From: Rhabdonatronobacter sediminivivens
GTDB lineage: Bacteria; Pseudomonadota; Alphaproteobacteria; Rhodobacterales; Rhodobacteraceae
DNA: 33,763 nt
Direction: 5' to 3'
Assembly: GCF_013415485.1 (NCBI RefSeq)
Contig: NZ_JACBXS010000037.1
Span: 1 to 33,763 of the forward strand
Made by a program: the position numbers and the translations under genes
Notes under the pieces: generated by a model
Seen by the model: the letters and a program-made list of their open reading frames with translations, nothing else
What the model was told of the DNA's origin: nothing
Databases searched by the model: none
Shown: one piece after another, positions 32,950 to 33,763 of the stretch
How the letters are laid out: each line of letters opens with the position of its first letter
Position numbering within the stretch: the stretch's first letter is position 1

Positions 32950-33294
32950 TGCATGGTGCATCACGAATCCAATGAAGCAATTTCCAGCTTCGGTCGCACC
33001 GACCTGAGCCGCCTTCATGAACACCACCCGCTGCACCGGGCTGACCGGCGAGAGCGCATCCATGATCTCGCGCATATATGGCGTCCGCGCAGTGCGGTAC
33101 CGCCCGGGCTCCGCAGAAGCGCGCGAGGACAGCCAGCGATGCCGGTCCGCCCATTCCGAAACGGTCAGGTCCGGATCGGGCCGGATCCCGCGCGACCAGG
33201 CGCGCAGCAGGTCCCTTGCGCCGTCGAACCCGGTGACATCGTCACCCAAGGCCGCTGCGAATATCGGCGAGGCTGTCGAGCTGGGCGCGGACAT
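32949..33294 (-). pseudogene. Phage terminase large subunit (GpA type), N-terminal fragment fused to IS110
   Basis: About 115 residues of a terminase that normally has more than 550. Recognisable: LTVSEWADRHRWLSSRASAE, then GRYRTARTPYMREIMDALSP and VVFMKAAQVGATEAGNCFIG, which is the ATPase Walker-A-like region (GATEAG). It breaks off after GFVMHHA, where the intact protein continues PGPMLAVQPT. From there the same frame continues into IS110 codons, so one open frame of 304 residues links both. In its phage the protein packages DNA into the capsid. It overlaps the end of the small-subunit gene by 53 bp if the first ATG (33294) is used. Confidence 0.8.
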
Positions 33295-33763
33295 GGGCTT
33301 CCAGGACCTTCTGCATCAGCGCCGCCTCGACCGTAATCCCCTCCCCCAGGGCCGCCGCCAGTTCCGAGGCCATCAGCGCGGCCACCCGCGCGGGCCATGT
33401 CACCCAGGCATCGCGTTCCTCACGCGCCAGCCGAAACATCAGCGTTTCCGCCCGTGCGCGATCCACCAGCTCGCCTTTCAGCTTTTGCAGCCGGATGCGG
33501 CGTTCCTGCGCTTTCAGCACTTCGTTCGCCGTCCTGGCCTGCAGGAAAGTCGTGCCACCGCTGGTCACAGGGGCGGCCAGACCTTCCTCGCGCAGGGTTT
33601 CCCCGACTGAGGCCACGGCCGCTTCGGGGACGGGTTTCAGCTTCGCTTTCGTCGCGGCTGTTGCTTTCGGCGCTGCACGAGATTTGGCCGGATCGGTCAT
33701 GGCTGCGCGACGCTGATCAGACGCCTCGGCGTCAATGCTGCCATCGGCAAAGAGCACCAGCCG
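33242..33763 (-). CDS. Phage terminase small subunit (Nu1-like), 5' end outside window
   Basis: The frame is open to the right edge (RLVLFADGSIDAEASDQRRA), which looks like the end of a Nu1-type helix-turn-helix, so the real start lies beyond 33763. The central part (ARTANEVLKAQERRIRLQKL, then ELVDRARAETLMFRLAREE) and the C-terminal helical part (AALMASELAAALGE) are typical of small terminase subunits of Rhodobacterales prophages. It recognises the packaging site of the phage and partners the large subunit encoded directly downstream. The large subunit here is truncated, so this packaging module is dead. Confidence 0.75.
   Translation of the reverse strand, partial: RLVLFADGSIDAEASDQRRAAMTDPAKSRAAPKATAATKAKLKPVPEAAVASVGETLREEGLAAPVTSGGTTFLQARTANEVLKAQERRIRLQKLKGELVDRARAETLMFRLAREERDAWVTWPARVAALMASELAAALGEGITVEAALMQKVLEAHVRAQLDSLADIRSGLG

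Noticed and set aside
1..33763. CRISPR array, tRNA or rRNA genes
   Set aside because: No regularly spaced direct repeats and no cloverleaf or rRNA-like sequence were seen on reading both strands.

Overview
The window looks like an accessory region of a GC-rich alphaproteobacterium, most likely a Rhodobacterales (Paracoccaceae/Roseobacteraceae) chromosome or large plasmid. The grounds are high GC at third codon positions, an EcfG-type (ECF15) sigma factor with matching promoters, a terminase of the GpA type, and the mix of insertion sequences (IS110, IS5/IS903-like, IS1380, IS1595, IS1634, IS21, IS630). The taxon is an inference; no rRNA or tRNA gene is visible.

Layout. Positions 1-1200 hold a 5'-cut integrase-type transposase and a truncated IS110 element that still has its structured left end. 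Positions 1199-5647 (minus) encode a 1482-residue repeat protein with HAF-like, T5SS/PEP-CTERM-type, VCBS-like and dockerin-like segments. Positions 5650-12420 are an IS graveyard: IS1634 and IS5-like fragments, a decayed phage lysis cassette, an intact lldD lactate dehydrogenase, a TRAP substrate-binding gene cut by a complete IS903-like element, an IS1380 transposase cut by the same element, and an apparently intact IS1595-type transposase.

Positions 12420-31400 form a second, more coherent block whose promoters point to the general stress response. It holds two PRC-barrel proteins (convergent, sharing one hairpin terminator), an AI-2E-family membrane protein with a TerB-like membrane protein, a four-gene operon (small unknown protein, tri-heme cytochrome c, small Tat-type subunit, GMC flavoprotein), a fatty-acid desaturase, a DUF2254 membrane protein, a divergent pair of envelope proteins, tiny membrane proteins, a DUF892/YciF ferritin-like protein, and an EcfG-like sigma factor. 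I find exact GGAAC-N16-CGTT promoters (the EcfG consensus) at four places and near matches (GGAAC-N16-GGTT) at three more; six of these seven lie close upstream of a gene in the right orientation. One site is a near-palindrome that reads both ways between two divergent genes.

The most novel-looking signal is a pair of paralogous small helical proteins that I do not recognise (21125-21514 and 31069-31392). One is translationally coupled to the sigma factor; the other is coupled to the cytochrome c/GMC dehydrogenase operon and lies behind a canonical EcfG promoter. They may be a regulatory or accessory family of this stress system.

The right end (31580-33763) is again mobile: an IS630 scrap, an IS110 transposase broken by a 39-bp palindrome, and terminase genes of a prophage. 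The large terminase is fused in frame to the IS110 remnant.
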